Positions 11,160-23,713 are shown, numbered from the stretch's first letter. The stretch: DNA of 64,000 nucleotides from Fistularia commersonii (GCA_037954325.1 JBBMNZ010000030.1:10922501-10986500), one strand, 5' to 3'. Notes: generated from the sequence alone by a model not told the origin. Made by a program: numbers and translations.

Positions 11160-11600
11160 AATTTTTTTTGGAGCGAACGAGCTTCACGCCACCAAAACAT
11201 TTAGCTTTGTCGCATCGGGGCGATGAAATGGCCGTGAAATTTTGAGGCCGTTCAATTCCGACAGCGAAGAAGACGACTTTAACGGTTTAAGCGCGCAGGA
11301 GGAAGACCAAGATAGCGATCAGCTGGAGTGGGACAAAGCAGGGATAGAAAATGAATGGATGGATGGACTTTCCCTTGTGCTATTTCTTATTCATCTTTTT
11401 CATCAGCCGTGTTACAGACACTGCTCGGAAAAAAGCATTTTATCGATGCGTTTTCGTGGATGTTACCGGTATGTATTTAATTAACAGTTAAAAAATGTTT
11501 TTGTGTATAGATCTCATGCTACACCTGTGGCTTACAGACACATAGAGTATACATGGATTTAGTTATTTTGAGTAGGCGCGGCTTATAATCAGCTCAATAA
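11160..11600 (+). mobile_element. Possible DNA-transposon remnant with acidic ORF start
   Basis: The plus strand at 11242-11484 opens with an acidic stretch (FNSDSEEDDFNGLSAQEEDQ), followed further on by 'gtaggcgcggcttataatca' near 11572-11591. Acidic 'SDSEED' starts and 'gcggcttata' strings occur in fish DNA-transposon genes and their MITEs. No transposase domain or terminal repeats can be seen, so the call is tentative. Confidence 0.3.
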
Positions 11601-11897
11601 TGAAATAACAACAATAATAATAATAATAGTCTTAAAAATAATTTCCTTACTCCTTTTTGACTTGGAGTGTTTCTCACATGTAAAATTGAGGTTGTTAGTT
11701 TGTATTCATATTTATTTATGTGTGATTGTTCTTCCATGTTGGTCCAATATGCTGATGAAGGACCTTCTGGAAGGTCAAAATTGGGCGACGTTCCTCTCCA
11801 AGTCAGCTCCCTCTCTGTCGCCAGCTTGTATGTATCCGAGGGAACGGGTGAATGAGCATCTTTCATCCATCCAGCATGTCCTTCTGACTGTTGATCA

Positions 11898-11924
11898 TGT
11901 GTGTGTGTGTGTGTGTGTGTGTGT
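11898..11924. repeat. (GT)13 microsatellite
   Basis: Perfect GT tract. Confidence 0.97.
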
Positions 11925-13483
11925 ATACATGGGACTGGTCTGCCCAGGCCGTGGATGAGAACTGCTTGAGGTCCCTCCTCGTGTCGGACAAGCAGCGGAG
12001 GGTTTTAAAGAGTCTGATTTTCAGTTCTTCTGCAGAGCTTTCTGCCTCCAGAGCTTCTCCGGGGACTTCTCCGTCTAATATGTTTGCTGAAATGCTAATC
12101 TGACTTTTACCCGAGTCGTTTTTACGGGAGGGTTTTTCATTCTGCCGTGCACCCAGCAATAGATTGCACTGTGGACGAGCCGTCAGGCTCCAAGTGCCCA
12201 GAGGCCAATCAATAGCTGAGGCCTTGGTAGATGTCTCTGCGCTCCTTCGCTTTCCTATTTTCAGCCTTAAGACGTGCCATTAGAGACTCGTGACGCATTA
12301 ACTCTTTGCCCGTCACGCACCGGAGCCCCGCTCATCCCTCAGCTTCTCCGGGGGGCTCTCCCAGACACAGGCCCAGATGACTTGGAGTAACAAGGACCGA
12401 GAAGCCGGTCTTCAGTCGGCCGTGGCGATGCAAACATCTGCAAGATTTCTCTCTGCTCAGGGTGGAACGTGAACATCAACCAACACAAGCAAAGCAAGAA
12501 GACGGGACTTTAAAACCGAGATCGCTTTAAACGGTCATCATGGTAGCGGACGCAGAGGACCTAAAGGAGCATCCAAGCACATCTGTCCAGGAGAACAATC
12601 ACATTGATAATAATACTACCCTTATCTCTGAATAAATATCAAAACAAGAGCCTCATCCCTTCATTCCTTCGTTCATTCATTTCTTCTTTCCTTGCTTCAG
12701 CATTCTTAAATGTTCTCTGGGCGTAAAGATGACATCTTGTTTGGACCTTCAACAACATCTGACAGCCACGTCTGGATTCTTAACTTCCAGATGCTCCACC
12801 TTATTCAGCGATACGTGAGAAAAGTGATATTTCACTGCTCCTTGCAGTGACAGCAGCTGGACTTTGGCCAGCGAGACACCAGTTTGAGGGGGAGAATGTG
12901 TGTGTATGTGTGTGTCACATACTGTTTGCTCATGACAATAACCCAAGAATTGGCTGCGATAATGTTTCATCAGGAATCTGCGAAAACAAAACCACTGAGC
13001 ATTTTAACACGCATATCCTGGAGTCCAAGGTCTTTGTCAAATCCATAATCTACCCCTGGGATGGCACGTGTGTGTGTGTGTGTGGAAGGGGGGGCAAGCA
13101 CATTAAAATAAGAGTTGTAGCAGTAAAGAGTTCGGTTTAAAATGATATTTGCTGAGTAATGAATGTTTGTAGCTTCAGTTTTATGTCACAGCTGTGTATG
13201 TGTGTGTGCAGTCATCAATCTTCATGGGACTTTCAATTAATTTCCCATCTTAATGCCATCGCTGGGGGACAAGTTAAACAAACAGCAACCCTGTTCCTTG
13301 GATTGATTCCTGCGCAGCGAGGCTCTTGCATTGATCCATATTGCCAGTAAACTATTGGATTAAACGGCGTACGATTGGTTGGCCATCTTCTGTGAGCAGC
13401 CTGGACATAAAGATGGGGCTCGGGGACATAAAGGCATATGCTGAATGCCGTATTTTTGCGCGCGTGTGTGTGTCTGCCGTTGG

Positions 13484-13517
13484 TTTACGGCCCGCGGTTT
13501 AAGTGCCGGGCCGTAAA
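13484..13517. other. Perfect 11-bp-stem hairpin A
   Basis: TTTACGGCCCG (13484-13494) pairs without mismatch with CGGGCCGTAAA (13507-13517) across a 12-nt loop. A second inverted pair, GGGCCGGG (13536-13543) with CCCGGCCC (13561-13568), follows. It resembles hairpin B 355 bp away, and both follow TTGG and lie behind (TG)n-rich sequence. The function is unknown. Confidence 0.85.
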
Positions 13518-13784
13518 AGTGCTATGAAGACGTCCGGGCCGGGTCCCTATCCCGGAGCCTCCCGGCCCAGGCTGCTCCCGTACAACATCTGAGTGCTGTT
13601 TGACGCCGTTCTGACGTTGACGGACATTTTGACTCAGCTCAGCTCATCTTTAACGCGTCCTCACACCAAGACATCCATTACGCTCAGCTACTGTCTCTGT
13701 CTCTTTGAAGGGAAACTGGACAAGTCTTATGGTCACACAATTCTGGGAGATGAATTCTGCCTATTTTAGCTTCCTTCTGGGAGT

Positions 13785-13790
13785 TTGTGT

Positions 13791-13823
<33 letters not shown>

Positions 13824-13824
13824 T
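13785..13824. repeat. (GT)n microsatellite upstream of hairpin B
   Basis: GT tract with a few substitutions, ending 14 bases before the stem of hairpin B. Confidence 0.95.
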
Positions 13825-13838
13825 ATTCCAGCTATTGG

Positions 13839-13872
13839 TTTATAGCCTGGGGCTTCAGAACCAGGCTATAAA
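13839..13872. other. Perfect 12-bp-stem hairpin B
   Basis: TTTATAGCCTGG (13839-13850) pairs perfectly with CCAGGCTATAAA (13861-13872) across the 10-nt loop ggcttcagaa. Compared with hairpin A the stem differs at several positions, yet both arms changed together, so pairing is kept. The shared TTGGTTTA-GCC frame points to a common origin. Confidence 0.88.
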
Positions 13873-15667
13873 GATGGCAGGAGGTGGGCCAGGTGTGGGT
13901 GCTGGTCCCTGAGCCCTTCTGCTATTCTTTATGGCTAGAAGAAGAATGGGATGGCCTTCAGAAATAGAATAGAATAGAATATATTTATATATATATATAC
14001 GCATATGTTTATACACACACAGAGTATATCTGCGTGACTAATAGGTATCATGACCATGTAAGTGTGTGAGCTGTTGGAGCGCAGAGGGTGGCTTCCCCGG
14101 ATTCCGTGGGTTCAGTGATTTGTGTGTGTTCTGTGGGTTTTGTGGGGCTCAGAACCGAAGTGCTGCATCATGAAGCGGTCCACGGTCTTCCCCTGCCGGA
14201 CGGCTCCCAGCCCCGGTACCGCTACCTCTCGCTGCAGAGCAGCCCGCGGGCTGAAAAAGTACAATTAGTGAACCTGAGCCGACCCGCTAACACCTCTCTT
14301 ATGAGGACTTAAAGCACCTGAGCAGAGATCTGCTGCAGAGCTCAGCTGCCCGGGTGACCTAAAATGAGGATTAGTAGAAGAAACTCTAAAATAGAGAGAA
14401 AAGCAGAGGGAGATGGGCTGATAAGAGGGCCGGGGCGGTGGGAATGAAGATGTGATAAGGAGAACAAAGGAGGTGGAGCAGCTATGGACCCCGAGGCCGC
14501 TGTTCCAGGAGAAGCTCCACAATAGCGGGCGTACGTTTGGACCGAGAGACTAAATGCTGACACCTGCCAGCAGCGCGGGGGGGCGGATCAAGGAAACTGC
14601 TTATCTTCCTCTCACAAGGGAGACGACTGACGTTCCTCAAAGAAACACTGATCCCAGATGTTTTACGGAGGAAGTGACCTCCATGTGCTGCTGTGTGGAG
14701 GTCCATCTCAGACGACCCAGTCGGTTGGTGATCGCGGCGATACTGCATTCATCTACTGTACTTATTTTTCTATCAATCTATTTATTTTCCAATGGCTGTG
14801 TAGTGAATCCTGAGGTGAAAGAGCAGGATATCTGGTTCTGCAGGAGGTTCATCTCAAAGCCCCTGGTCGCTAACATGAGAAGCTCACCACAATCACCAAT
14901 GTCGCATTTGAAAGTGTCACACTGAACGCAAGAGGTCCTCCGGCCGTGGTCCCACGTATCTCTGAGGCCGTCTGTGGGTCCCGGGGGGGGAGGATGCGCC
15001 GCTCGCTAGATACTTCCATCTAATCTGGACCACCACCTTCAGCCAGCGGCCCTGCTCTGCTCCGGATCTGCGGGTGGAGGGTTTCATCTGAGGTGAGGGT
15101 TGGAGGGGGGGGGGGTTCCTCAGAACAGCGGAACACAAAGCCTCCCTCCTTCTGGGAGCCTCTCGGTCTCAAGCTTCATTAGCCGCTGCCCATCATCTGA
15201 ACATCCAGGACAAATGAATCAATGCGGGGAGGACCGCGGGACGGGCTTCGGACACAAACCGCCTCCGCAGCAGACGGTGCTCATGCACGTGCGTCCAGGT
15301 GTTCTACAGCCCCGCACCGTTCGCCTCCCGTCTCTTCCAGGAAGCCAAACAGCAGACGAGTCATGTCCGAGCAAAGAGGAAGAAATCATTACTTGAGATC
15401 AGGGCTGATGTTTGGCTCCAGAGGAGGAGACCAGGTCCTCATTGATCTCCCAGCCCCTAATCTCATTAACTGGCTCTTGATTTATTGAGACGGGGCCAAG
15501 AGTGCGCCAAGGTTATGGAAGCAACCCCCCCCAACACACACACACACACATGCACATCACTGTGGGGGGGGGGGGCATGGAATTGAGGACAATTGACTGT
15601 TCAGCAAATCCAGTCAATCCTTTGCAGCAGAATTCACCTGCTCATTAACGCCCATGTGAAGTCCTCT

Positions 15668-15684
15668 GTGTCTGTCTGTCTGTC

Positions 15685-15724
<40 letters not shown>

Positions 15725-15735
15725 TGTGTGTGTGT
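15668..15735. repeat. (TCTG)n/(TG)n compound microsatellite
   Basis: Five or so TCTG units pass into a TG tract with one TCTG interruption near 15722. Confidence 0.96.
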
Positions 15736-15908
15736 CAGGGATTTATAGGGAGAGTTATTGATGGTAATTATGTGAGCTAAAGCTGCATCCAGTCACTAGG
15801 AAGGCCGGAGTTACAGAGCAATAATGTAGCAGCAACAAAACACACACCAAACTGAGCCATTGATTCACTGCAGGCAAACCCACCATTAATTACAGCCGCG
15901 TTTCAAAC

Positions 15909-15933
15909 TACACACACACACACACACACACAC
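15909..15933. repeat. (AC)12 microsatellite
   Basis: Perfect AC tract, 180 bp downstream (in transcription) of the MAM core exon. Confidence 0.95.
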
Positions 15934-16091
15934 AGAAACCCAAACTGTAATTATACCTCTTAAACACACACTTTAGTGTTTGCTCAAGATTCATTTCTTC
16001 AAAGTGAAAGTAATTCAGGATTTATTTTCTTGGGTAAAAGAACCTTTAAAAAGACATTTAAAAGATGTGATAATGAGCTGCATGGACATTC

Positions 16092-16110
16092 AGTGTGTGT
16101 GTGTGTGTGT
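16092..16110. repeat. (GT)n at the 16116 donor
   Basis: On the transcribed strand it reads GTCAGACACACAC..., so the CA tract begins five bases into the intron, directly after the splice donor. Confidence 0.95.
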
Positions 16111-16115
16111 CTGAC

Positions 16116-16387
16116 CTGGTAGTCACTGGGCCAGAAGGTGCTGACCGCCAGCTCCACCTGGTGCCACTGGCGTCCCTGGGAGCCGGAGACGTTCCACACG
16201 GCGCTGCCTCGGGGGCCCCCATTGACCCGGATGTAGACCTGCAGGGCCCCGGGGCTGTGGCCGTCACGGCTGTACAAGAAGTAGCTGAACTGGATGCAGT
16301 GGGTGTCGTTCTCGCTGAGGGGCAGGAGCAGCAGCTGGGCCCGCTGACCCCCGTAGTACTGCGAGGAGTTCACCATCATGAAGGAGC
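16116..16387 (-). CDS. ptpru: ptpru exon: core of the MAM domain
   Basis: The 272-bp exon enters in phase 1 and ends in phase 0. It encodes GSFMMVNSSQYYGGQRAQLL, SENDTHCIQFSYFLYSRDGH, SPGALQVYIRVNGGPRGSAV, WNVSGSQGRQWHQVELAVST and FWPSDYQ. This is the diagnostic MAM stretch with the third MAM cysteine (THC). The ENDTHC.QFSYFLYSRDGHSPG and GRQWHQ strings are typical of PTPRU rather than PTPRM/K/T. NSS, NDT and NVS are potential N-glycosylation sites, in keeping with an extracellular position. The acceptor is cctccctccag (AG = 16388-16389) and the donor is GTCAGA (GT = 16114-16115). MAM mediates homophilic binding and dimer specificity in this family. Confidence 0.97.
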
Positions 16388-16556
16388 CTGGAGGGAGGAA
16401 GGGAGATACCTTCAGTCTCAGCGTCCGTCAACCGGAGTATCCTGCCAGCTGTGACACGCAACCAAGGAATGGACACGCTTGATCCACCTTCACCTGCAGG
16501 ACAGGGTGCTGACACAACGCCTCTATGGCAACCTGAGATACTCTCGAGCATTTTTT

Positions 16557-16576
16557 TCTAAAAAAAAAAAAAAAAT
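16557..16576. repeat. Poly(A) tract
   Basis: Run of about 16 A; no element attached. Confidence 0.8.
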
Positions 16577-18977
16577 GCAAGGAGATGTGGGGTCATCTGG
16601 AACGTCTGCTGCTCTTCCAGTCTGAGTTGTTCCATCCAAACAGAGCATCCAGGTAACCTGAGCATCCAGGTAACCGGAGGAGGAGCAGGAGGAAGTCTGC
16701 TCCTCCAGGGAGGAGAGAAGTAAACTTCGGTATTTAGAGGAAAGGACCAAGTTGTCCAATTAGTCACAATCGACCTTTAAAATATAAATTCATCCAAGAC
16801 TTACTACACACACGCACCGAACATCACAAACTCCCCAAAGGTGTGGGATTACCGAGGTGTTCCCCTGTGGCGGTCCATCAATTCCGCGGGCGTATTCGGG
16901 ACAAACACCTCTGTTGAAATCAGCAAAAACCTCATCTTTGGATGAAACAGGATTATCTAAAAGGGAGAGGAGATGTTTCGCCAGACGGGAGTGAGGAACC
17001 TCCCACACCAGCAGTCCTCCTGAGACCAGGAATATCCTGACTGGAGTGGAGGCATCATAAAAGTCCACACGTCTGCAGGAGCCAATGGCCACGGAGTGAA
17101 GACCTCATTTATCCCTCTCCGACCCAATTAGTTTTACTCAGAGGCGTGAAGAACCTCGACCAGAGCGAGGGAACATTCAGCTAATGAAATTAGTGCTGGA
17201 GTCAGAAGAGCGGCTGAGGATGAAAGGTTGATTCACTCATCAGCCCGCTGCTGATAAGCCCCCTTTGCGTGGCGATCTAAACATCCAGATCGACATTTCA
17301 AGAGCAAATAGTCAGCTTATTTTTTGACGATTATTCCTCAATGAGAGCCTCCAGGAGAGGCACGGGAGTGGCTGGTGGGCAGCAGCTTTACATGTTACAA
17401 AAAAGACCGCTGGGATGTCAGAAGGTTTGACCCTTCACAGGAACCTGAGGACTGCAGAAGGCCAACGACAGATGTCCTTCAGGCACTTGTGGCTTCGGGC
17501 AGATTTATCTGGTCAGGAGGTTCGTAGATGCATCAGTGAGGAGCGTGGACATCTAACCATCTACATACAGGACTGTGTGAAGACGTGAACATCCAACACC
17601 ATCCATGGGTGACAAGCTCGGCTCTGAGAAGAAGCAGTGATGAAGAGGAAACCTGCAGCTGCTTTCTTCTCAGAGATGTTTGGAGGGCCCGGCTCTTCTA
17701 CCCCAACCATGAGTGACGTGATGTTACACTCCTCCGTAGCCTCCGTCCAAACCGAGGTCCTCAGATTGGAGAAAATGAAATACGGTTCTCGCCGTTTGTC
17801 TGATCTTTGAATGTCCGGCAGATGTTCTGCATCTTCTTAACCTCACAAACTAATTTGGACGGCCTCGGTGGACTTACTTCTGCTCCACACGGCCAGAAAT
17901 TTATGCTAATGTTTAATTAGCAATAATTCATTCCTACAAAACAAAGGCTGCAGTCGAGCTGGTGGTCAAAGCTAGGCTTGAAATCTAAAATCGGCTCAGA
18001 GAGAGAAGAAAAAAAGGGCAGCGAGAAGATCCCAAGGATCACCGCTACCCGTGTCTGAAGGGTGGATGAAAGGATCCAACAGAGATCTTAATGATGCCCA
18101 AGGAGTTAGAAAGAATTAGCGACTGGCAATTATCATCGTGTTCATGGACACCAGACAAGGGAGGTGTTTATCATCTTCAACCGCCTCCCGGCCTCCAGGA
18201 TCAAACCCTCCCTCAAACTCCTAATCATCCCCGCCATCGCCCGCACTCTTTGATGTGGAGGCGCGAGAGGAGGTGCACATCGACGACGCCTCCAACCTTC
18301 TGCTTCACGAGAAGGACGTCTGCTCAACGGAGACGCCCAAACCAGCTGCTTCTGCCGGGAATCACGGTCATTGTCCCGGACGGGTACAAAGTTCTGCAGA
18401 TCATCACACGACTTCCCTCATATCTGAGTGAAGGACATGTGTGTGTGTGTCAGAGGAGACATGGTCGGTGTTTTGGATTTCAGAGCGAACGATGGCCTGG
18501 CTGTTGGAACAGAATTGATATGCCTGAGCGTAGTTTCAGTCCCCCGAGGATGTTTTCCACAGTGCGGCGCAAGAACATCCCTCTGGCTCTGATCACAGAC
18601 CTGCATGGCCTTTCAGAAGGAAAAAGGTGGATTCACTTCAAAACCCGTTTCACAAGCACCTATCAAATCTGACCCCTGGCCTTCCAGAAGATATGTTTAT
18701 ACTTCTAGCATCATCTGCCACACACACACACGAATGGTGGTCTGACCTGAGCCCACCTTCTGCTGGTGATATCTGAGGGCCGAGCTGCGTGTGTGTGTGT
18801 GAACGTGCAAGAGGTTTGATGGCTAAATTGCTAAATCTCCAGTGATAAGTGCTGTTGCCTGTCTTTATGGGGGTGTGGGGGGGCCTCAGCTGAACCCCAG
18901 GTGGGAGAAGCTCAGAAGCTCGGAGGGTCATCCAGAGAACAGCAGGGTCCTGCTGCCACACAAGCGTTTAATCACAC

Positions 18978-18984
18978 CGTGTAT

Positions 18985-19022
<38 letters not shown>
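18978..19022. repeat. (TG)n microsatellite
   Basis: TGTATGTGTATG start followed by a perfect TG tract. Confidence 0.96.
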
Positions 19023-19023
<1 letters not shown>

Positions 19024-20835
19024 CATACTCCTCTGCTAAATAAGAAAACAGAGAGTGTCTGCTGAGAAAACCTTTCCAGGCTAAATGTCATGGAAATCAA
19101 CTCCAGCCATTATCGGTTCTCAGGGCTGATCCAGTGGCTGCAGCGGAAAACGTGTCCCACACTTTGGTGTGCTTGGTAAGCTTTTTTTTTTTTAAAATGT
19201 CATTTAATTAAATGTACAAACAGATGCACATATTCAGTAAATAGACCATAAAAGAGTAAAAGGCTGATCCACCAACGAGGCAATTACGCTACAAAGACGG
19301 TCACTTTCCTAAAAGCTAAACTTTTCCCTTAAACCAGCGAGATCATCGACTGATCAGATTCACCAACACAGGAGCCGGAATGTACAGAAACGCCAATAAA
19401 TGACAGAAATCACCAATTAGTGAACACAAATCCCCCTTTCTCTTTTTACCTGGACCAAAAACCCACTCACTCCATGACTGACAGCAGCTTCATCACCAGC
19501 CCTAAAACCCCAAGAAGCCCTGGGTCTGATGAGGGCCTGACCCTGGGAGGATGGGGGTGCCTTTGGGAAATATTCTGTAACAATGTAAAGATAGACCAGG
19601 ATCCAGACCGCAGCAGGATCATCTCTCCATGCAGAAGCACGTCGGATTCGTCACGCACGGCAAAACGGGAGAGGATCAGTCCAGGTGACGGGTTGAATTC
19701 CCCCGGCTGTCCCTGCCTGCAGGCCTAACAGGGAAACCCTTCAGCTTTTTCCTGAACTCCACCTGCCAGACAGAATCTCAGCATGATTGATGGCAGTTAT
19801 TAGCAACCTGAGAAGTACAAAGTACCCCAAGACTACACACACGCACACACACACACACACAGCATGGTGTAAAAAAGAGGGGGGGGGGGATCTCCATAAA
19901 TCTATAAAAGCTGCTAAGGATCCATGTGTGTGTCCAGTGACCCTCCAATGTCAGCAGCAGCATGAGATCAGGAGCTGCTGCAGCTCCATCAGCAACAGGG
20001 TGCAGGCTTTTATCATCCTGGTACAAAGAACGCTGCCGCTAGTGTGTGTGTGTGTGTGTTCTTTTAGCTTTGGCGGCTCCTCCTCCATCAATAAGCGCCA
20101 ATAAGCAGCGACACCATCTTTCCTGAGAAGAAGCACGATGCATTTCAATCTGCCTCAGACTGATGGGGAACTCTCTCCCCGCCTCAGGAGGCCTCATCCT
20201 CCAGGGCATCTGGAGAAGGTCATGTCGGATTTCAATTTTGCCCAGAAGTCGGTCTTTCAGGTCTTAATTTGCCTCCTGACTTTTATTCCGCCTTTTTTTC
20301 ATCTGTTTTAAACGCAGAGCAGCAGCAGTGACCTTGATGGTGCTGAATCTCAGAAATCATTGTGAAGCTCCAGATTGGTCCGTGCGTGCATGTGTGTATG
20401 AATATGTGTGTGTGACCATTTCTGGTCAGGAGACCAGAGCCTTCATGCTGCTCTGGACTGAAGAACAGGGTTTGGTTCCCTAACGTCCTCTGATGGGACT
20501 CCATCAACTTCTTCCCTCTGCTGTTGTCAGGTTGATACATTTGAAATTTAATATTTTTAATGTGGATTTGTTTGTTGGCACTGAACAGGTGGATGTGGTT
20601 TTATTTTTCTAAAACTAGATGAACCTCCTGCCTCTGCCATGTTTATCGAAACAGGACAGCTTTGATCCAGATATCTGAACATCTGGATCCAGGAGCAGGA
20701 ACAAGCTCACACCTCAGAAGTGGAGAAATAATAAGTCACTGTGTTTCACCTGGTGATCTACAGACACCTTCTGAGGAACCCTGCTTAGAATCCTTAGATT
20801 AGTGTGGATTTCACTGACACACACACACAATCTTT

Positions 20836-20923
20836 AGGTAGGTAGGTAGGTAGGTAGGTAGGTAGGTAGGTAGGTAGATAGGTAGATAGGTAGATAGGTA
20901 GATAGATAGATAGATAGATAGAT
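20836..20923. repeat. (TAGG)n/(TAGA)n tetranucleotide microsatellite
   Basis: About ten TAGG units change over through alternating TAGG/TAGA into pure TAGA units. The gradual switch suggests point mutation followed by slippage expansion. Confidence 0.97.
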
Positions 20924-21690
20924 TCAGGAACAGGGATAGAAATAGATCAGGTTTTCGATTCATTGGTACAGGAATAGATATGTAGATGTACGGTTGGGGT
21001 TGTCACTTTAGCTACAGATGTAGGTGTAGAAATGGTCATATGGTTGTAGATCATATAGGTGTAGATATATGATTTTAAATACGGTTGTAGAAACATGGTT
21101 GTAGATCTAGGTGTAGAAACAAATGTAGATACATGGTTGTGGATGTATGGGTGTAGATGTATGCTTGTAGGTGTAATTGTAGATATATTCTTGCAGATGT
21201 ATGGTTGCAGATGTATGGTTGCAGGTGTATAGTTGCAGATGTATGTGGTAGATGTATGTTTGCAGATGTAGGTGTAGATATATTCTTGTAGATGTATGGT
21301 TACAGATGTACGGTTGTAGATGTAGGTCTAGATGTATAGTTGTAGGTGTTGATATATGGTTGTAGATGTAGGTGTAGATGTATGGTTGTAGGTGTCAATA
21401 TATGGTTGTAGTTGTGGGTGTAGTTATAAGGTTGTAGGTGTAGATATATGGTTGCAGATGTAGGTGTAGAATATTCTTGTAGATGTATGGTTGCAGATGT
21501 ATGGTTGGAGATGTACGTGTTGATGTAGGTATTAATTAATGGTTGTACATGTTGGTATAGATATTTCTTGTGGATGTAAGTGTACATATATGGTCGTAGA
21601 TATGTGGTTTTAGATGTAAGTGTAGATGTAGTTGTCAATGTATGGTTGTCGATATATGGTTGTAGATATAGGTGTAGATATACACCCTTC
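20924..21690. repeat. Degenerate TGTAGATGTATGG minisatellite, about 0.77 kb
   Basis: The tract is built of ttg(t/c)agatgtatgg, tgtaggtgtagatatatgg and similar 13-20-base units, all variants of one theme. It begins directly after the TAGG/TAGA microsatellite, from which it could have grown. Reverse-frame 'proteins' rich in Thr/Tyr/His are products of the repeat. Confidence 0.88.
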
Positions 21691-22595
21691 ATGCAAAGAT
21701 GAAGTCACCCTGGGTACGAACAGCTGGGCAACCATCTGCTGCAGCTAGCAGTGAGGTGCAGAAGGTGTCCTCCGGACTTTCACCTCAGCAGAAGACCAAC
21801 AGAAGCTCTACTTACAAACAGGAAGAAAGTCCTGCTCAAATATATCTGTCCACAGGTGGCGCTGAGAGCTCCAGAACCATAAAGCAATGAAACATTCTTC
21901 ATTCATAGTCTACATGGCTTCTCCTGGAGCCCGGCGCCGGAGGCCATCCCTGCTCGGACTGGACCAGGGCATGGATCACAAGGACGTGCCCAGAGACAAA
22001 CAACCGCTCACCGATCAACAACCGACCCACTGCCTGCCTTTGGAGCGTCGATGAATTAATCAAGGGGCGAGTTTCTCTGGCGGTCACATTTCCACACTCG
22101 TCCCAGAGCAGAGCGAAGGGTTCCGGCTAAGCTCGATGACTTCAGCCTCCATCAACCCTCTCCAGACTGACTCAGCCTTCAGACTGAGTGTTTTCTTCTC
22201 CCACAGCCTCGCCTAATTTCTGCACGGATAAGGAGAGGTTTTAAAAGCAGACGTGGACTTCCACTGCCCTTCACCCTCTCCTGGAACGAGTCTTTAGCCA
22301 TTAAACATCACACTCCATTGCACAAAACATTTGTCCACAACCTTTTTCAATAAACATTAAATCCACTTCAAAACAACAGCTTTAATGCTCACTAGAGAAG
22401 CAGCAATATTTTTTAACGTATTTATGCACGCATTTATTTTACTTTGTTACATAAATGCCTGTTATTTTGTTTATTTATTGATATAGGTATTTTTATATAG
22501 GTCTATTTATTTATTTTTTTTATTTTAGGTTTCTCATGTTCAGTGTATTCCCTATTAATTTTTGCTAATTTAACAAAGAGGAAAAGAATGTCCTT

Positions 22596-22670
22596 TGGCA
22601 TTGATCAGAATCAGAATTGCTTTCATTGTCAAGTCATTTTACAACTACAAAGAATTTGGTTTGTTAATGG
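22596..22670. repeat. Possible interspersed-repeat fragment
   Basis: The strings 'cagaatcagaattgctttca' and 'ctacaaagaatttggtttg' resemble the ends of fish repeats that begin 'tcagaatcagaa...ttattg'. No terminal repeats or body were identified. Confidence 0.3.
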
Positions 22671-23712
22671 TGTTAAAGAGACAACATGTAACCGGCGTGC
22701 GATAGAAGGGTTGGGACAGTGTCAATGGGGGTCCGGGGGATTTAGTTATCTTATTAATATTGCTACTTTCAGAATGCATGAGTCCTTGTGCTTTCAGTTC
22801 TTGTTCATTATTTATAAACACGTGTGTGTGTGTGGTTCTAGGAGTTGTGCAGTGTGGTATCGGGCTTGTAACCCGGCAGTAAGGGGCGCTCTGGACCTAT
22901 TTGTGTTTCCCCCCTGAAGTCACAGTTCTACACTGAACTGAAAAAAAAACGGTCAGGGTTTAAATTTTAAATGACATTGAGAAGCGGCAGTTATCCGGCA
23001 GGGTTTCTAATCCCCTCTGGGACCGAGACGACCAACGGTTTAACGAACCACACGCAGCTTTGTGTTATTCAAACGCTCCCACGCCACAACCCCATTGGCT
23101 GCCGGGAGATGCGGCACCAGCCAATAGGGTGGCTACAGGATTCAAACGGCTCAAAGAAAAGCAGGCTTTTTCTCCAGACAAAAGCAAAAGGTCTTGTAAT
23201 CCCGGGATCTGAGGAGGACTTAATGATGCATCTTCTGGCCAACAAAGCCTCCAAACGGAAACCTCTGGTGATGAATGGGAGGAACGTGCACCTCCGCTGC
23301 CGTGCAGCTGGAAAAGACACCGATTCACTCCTGAATCACAACTAGGAACTTCTACTCTGCACAGCAGCAGGACCAGACCTGACTGCAGATCATGAAGGGC
23401 TTTAGGTCAGAGCAGTTACATTCATTATCTCTGTCCTTTCACACCAGGTCAGACTCTACGTGTTCACCTCATGCTGATCCAGGACCAGCTCCTCCAGACA
23501 GCAGACAACCTTGGTTTCACAGGCACTTTTCCCTCATACTGCTGCTGTGCTCACAGTCCATAGAGCAGGAGCTATTACAAGGCGTGCGTGCGTTGAGTGC
23601 GTGTATGGCTTTTTTTTGTGGAAGCTTTGTCGACTAGCTGCTGCCAGCCTCCTGTGAAGGGAGTAACAAAGGGGTGACAGCAAGACAAAAGGTGCCGAGA
23701 GACCGGGACCCA

Positions 23713-23713
<1 letters not shown>

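Larger units (their letters stand above)
10942..16115 (-). other. ptpru: ptpru intron inside MAM, 5.2 kb
   Basis: The intron is bounded by donor GTCAGA (GT = 16114-16115) and the acceptor at 10942-10943. It contains a possible transposon remnant (11160-11600), several (GT)n tracts, and the two related hairpins at 13484-13517 and 13839-13872. The tract 15370-15490, with 'taatctcattaactggctct', looks unique and non-repetitive. No other exon is seen; the frames at 14554-14925 and 15100-15396 have no support. Confidence 0.8.

Noticed and set aside
18091..18672. 193-codon plus-strand open frame
   Set aside because: Opposite to the gene, no domain, low-complexity Pro/Arg composition and no promoter or polyadenylation signal that stands out.
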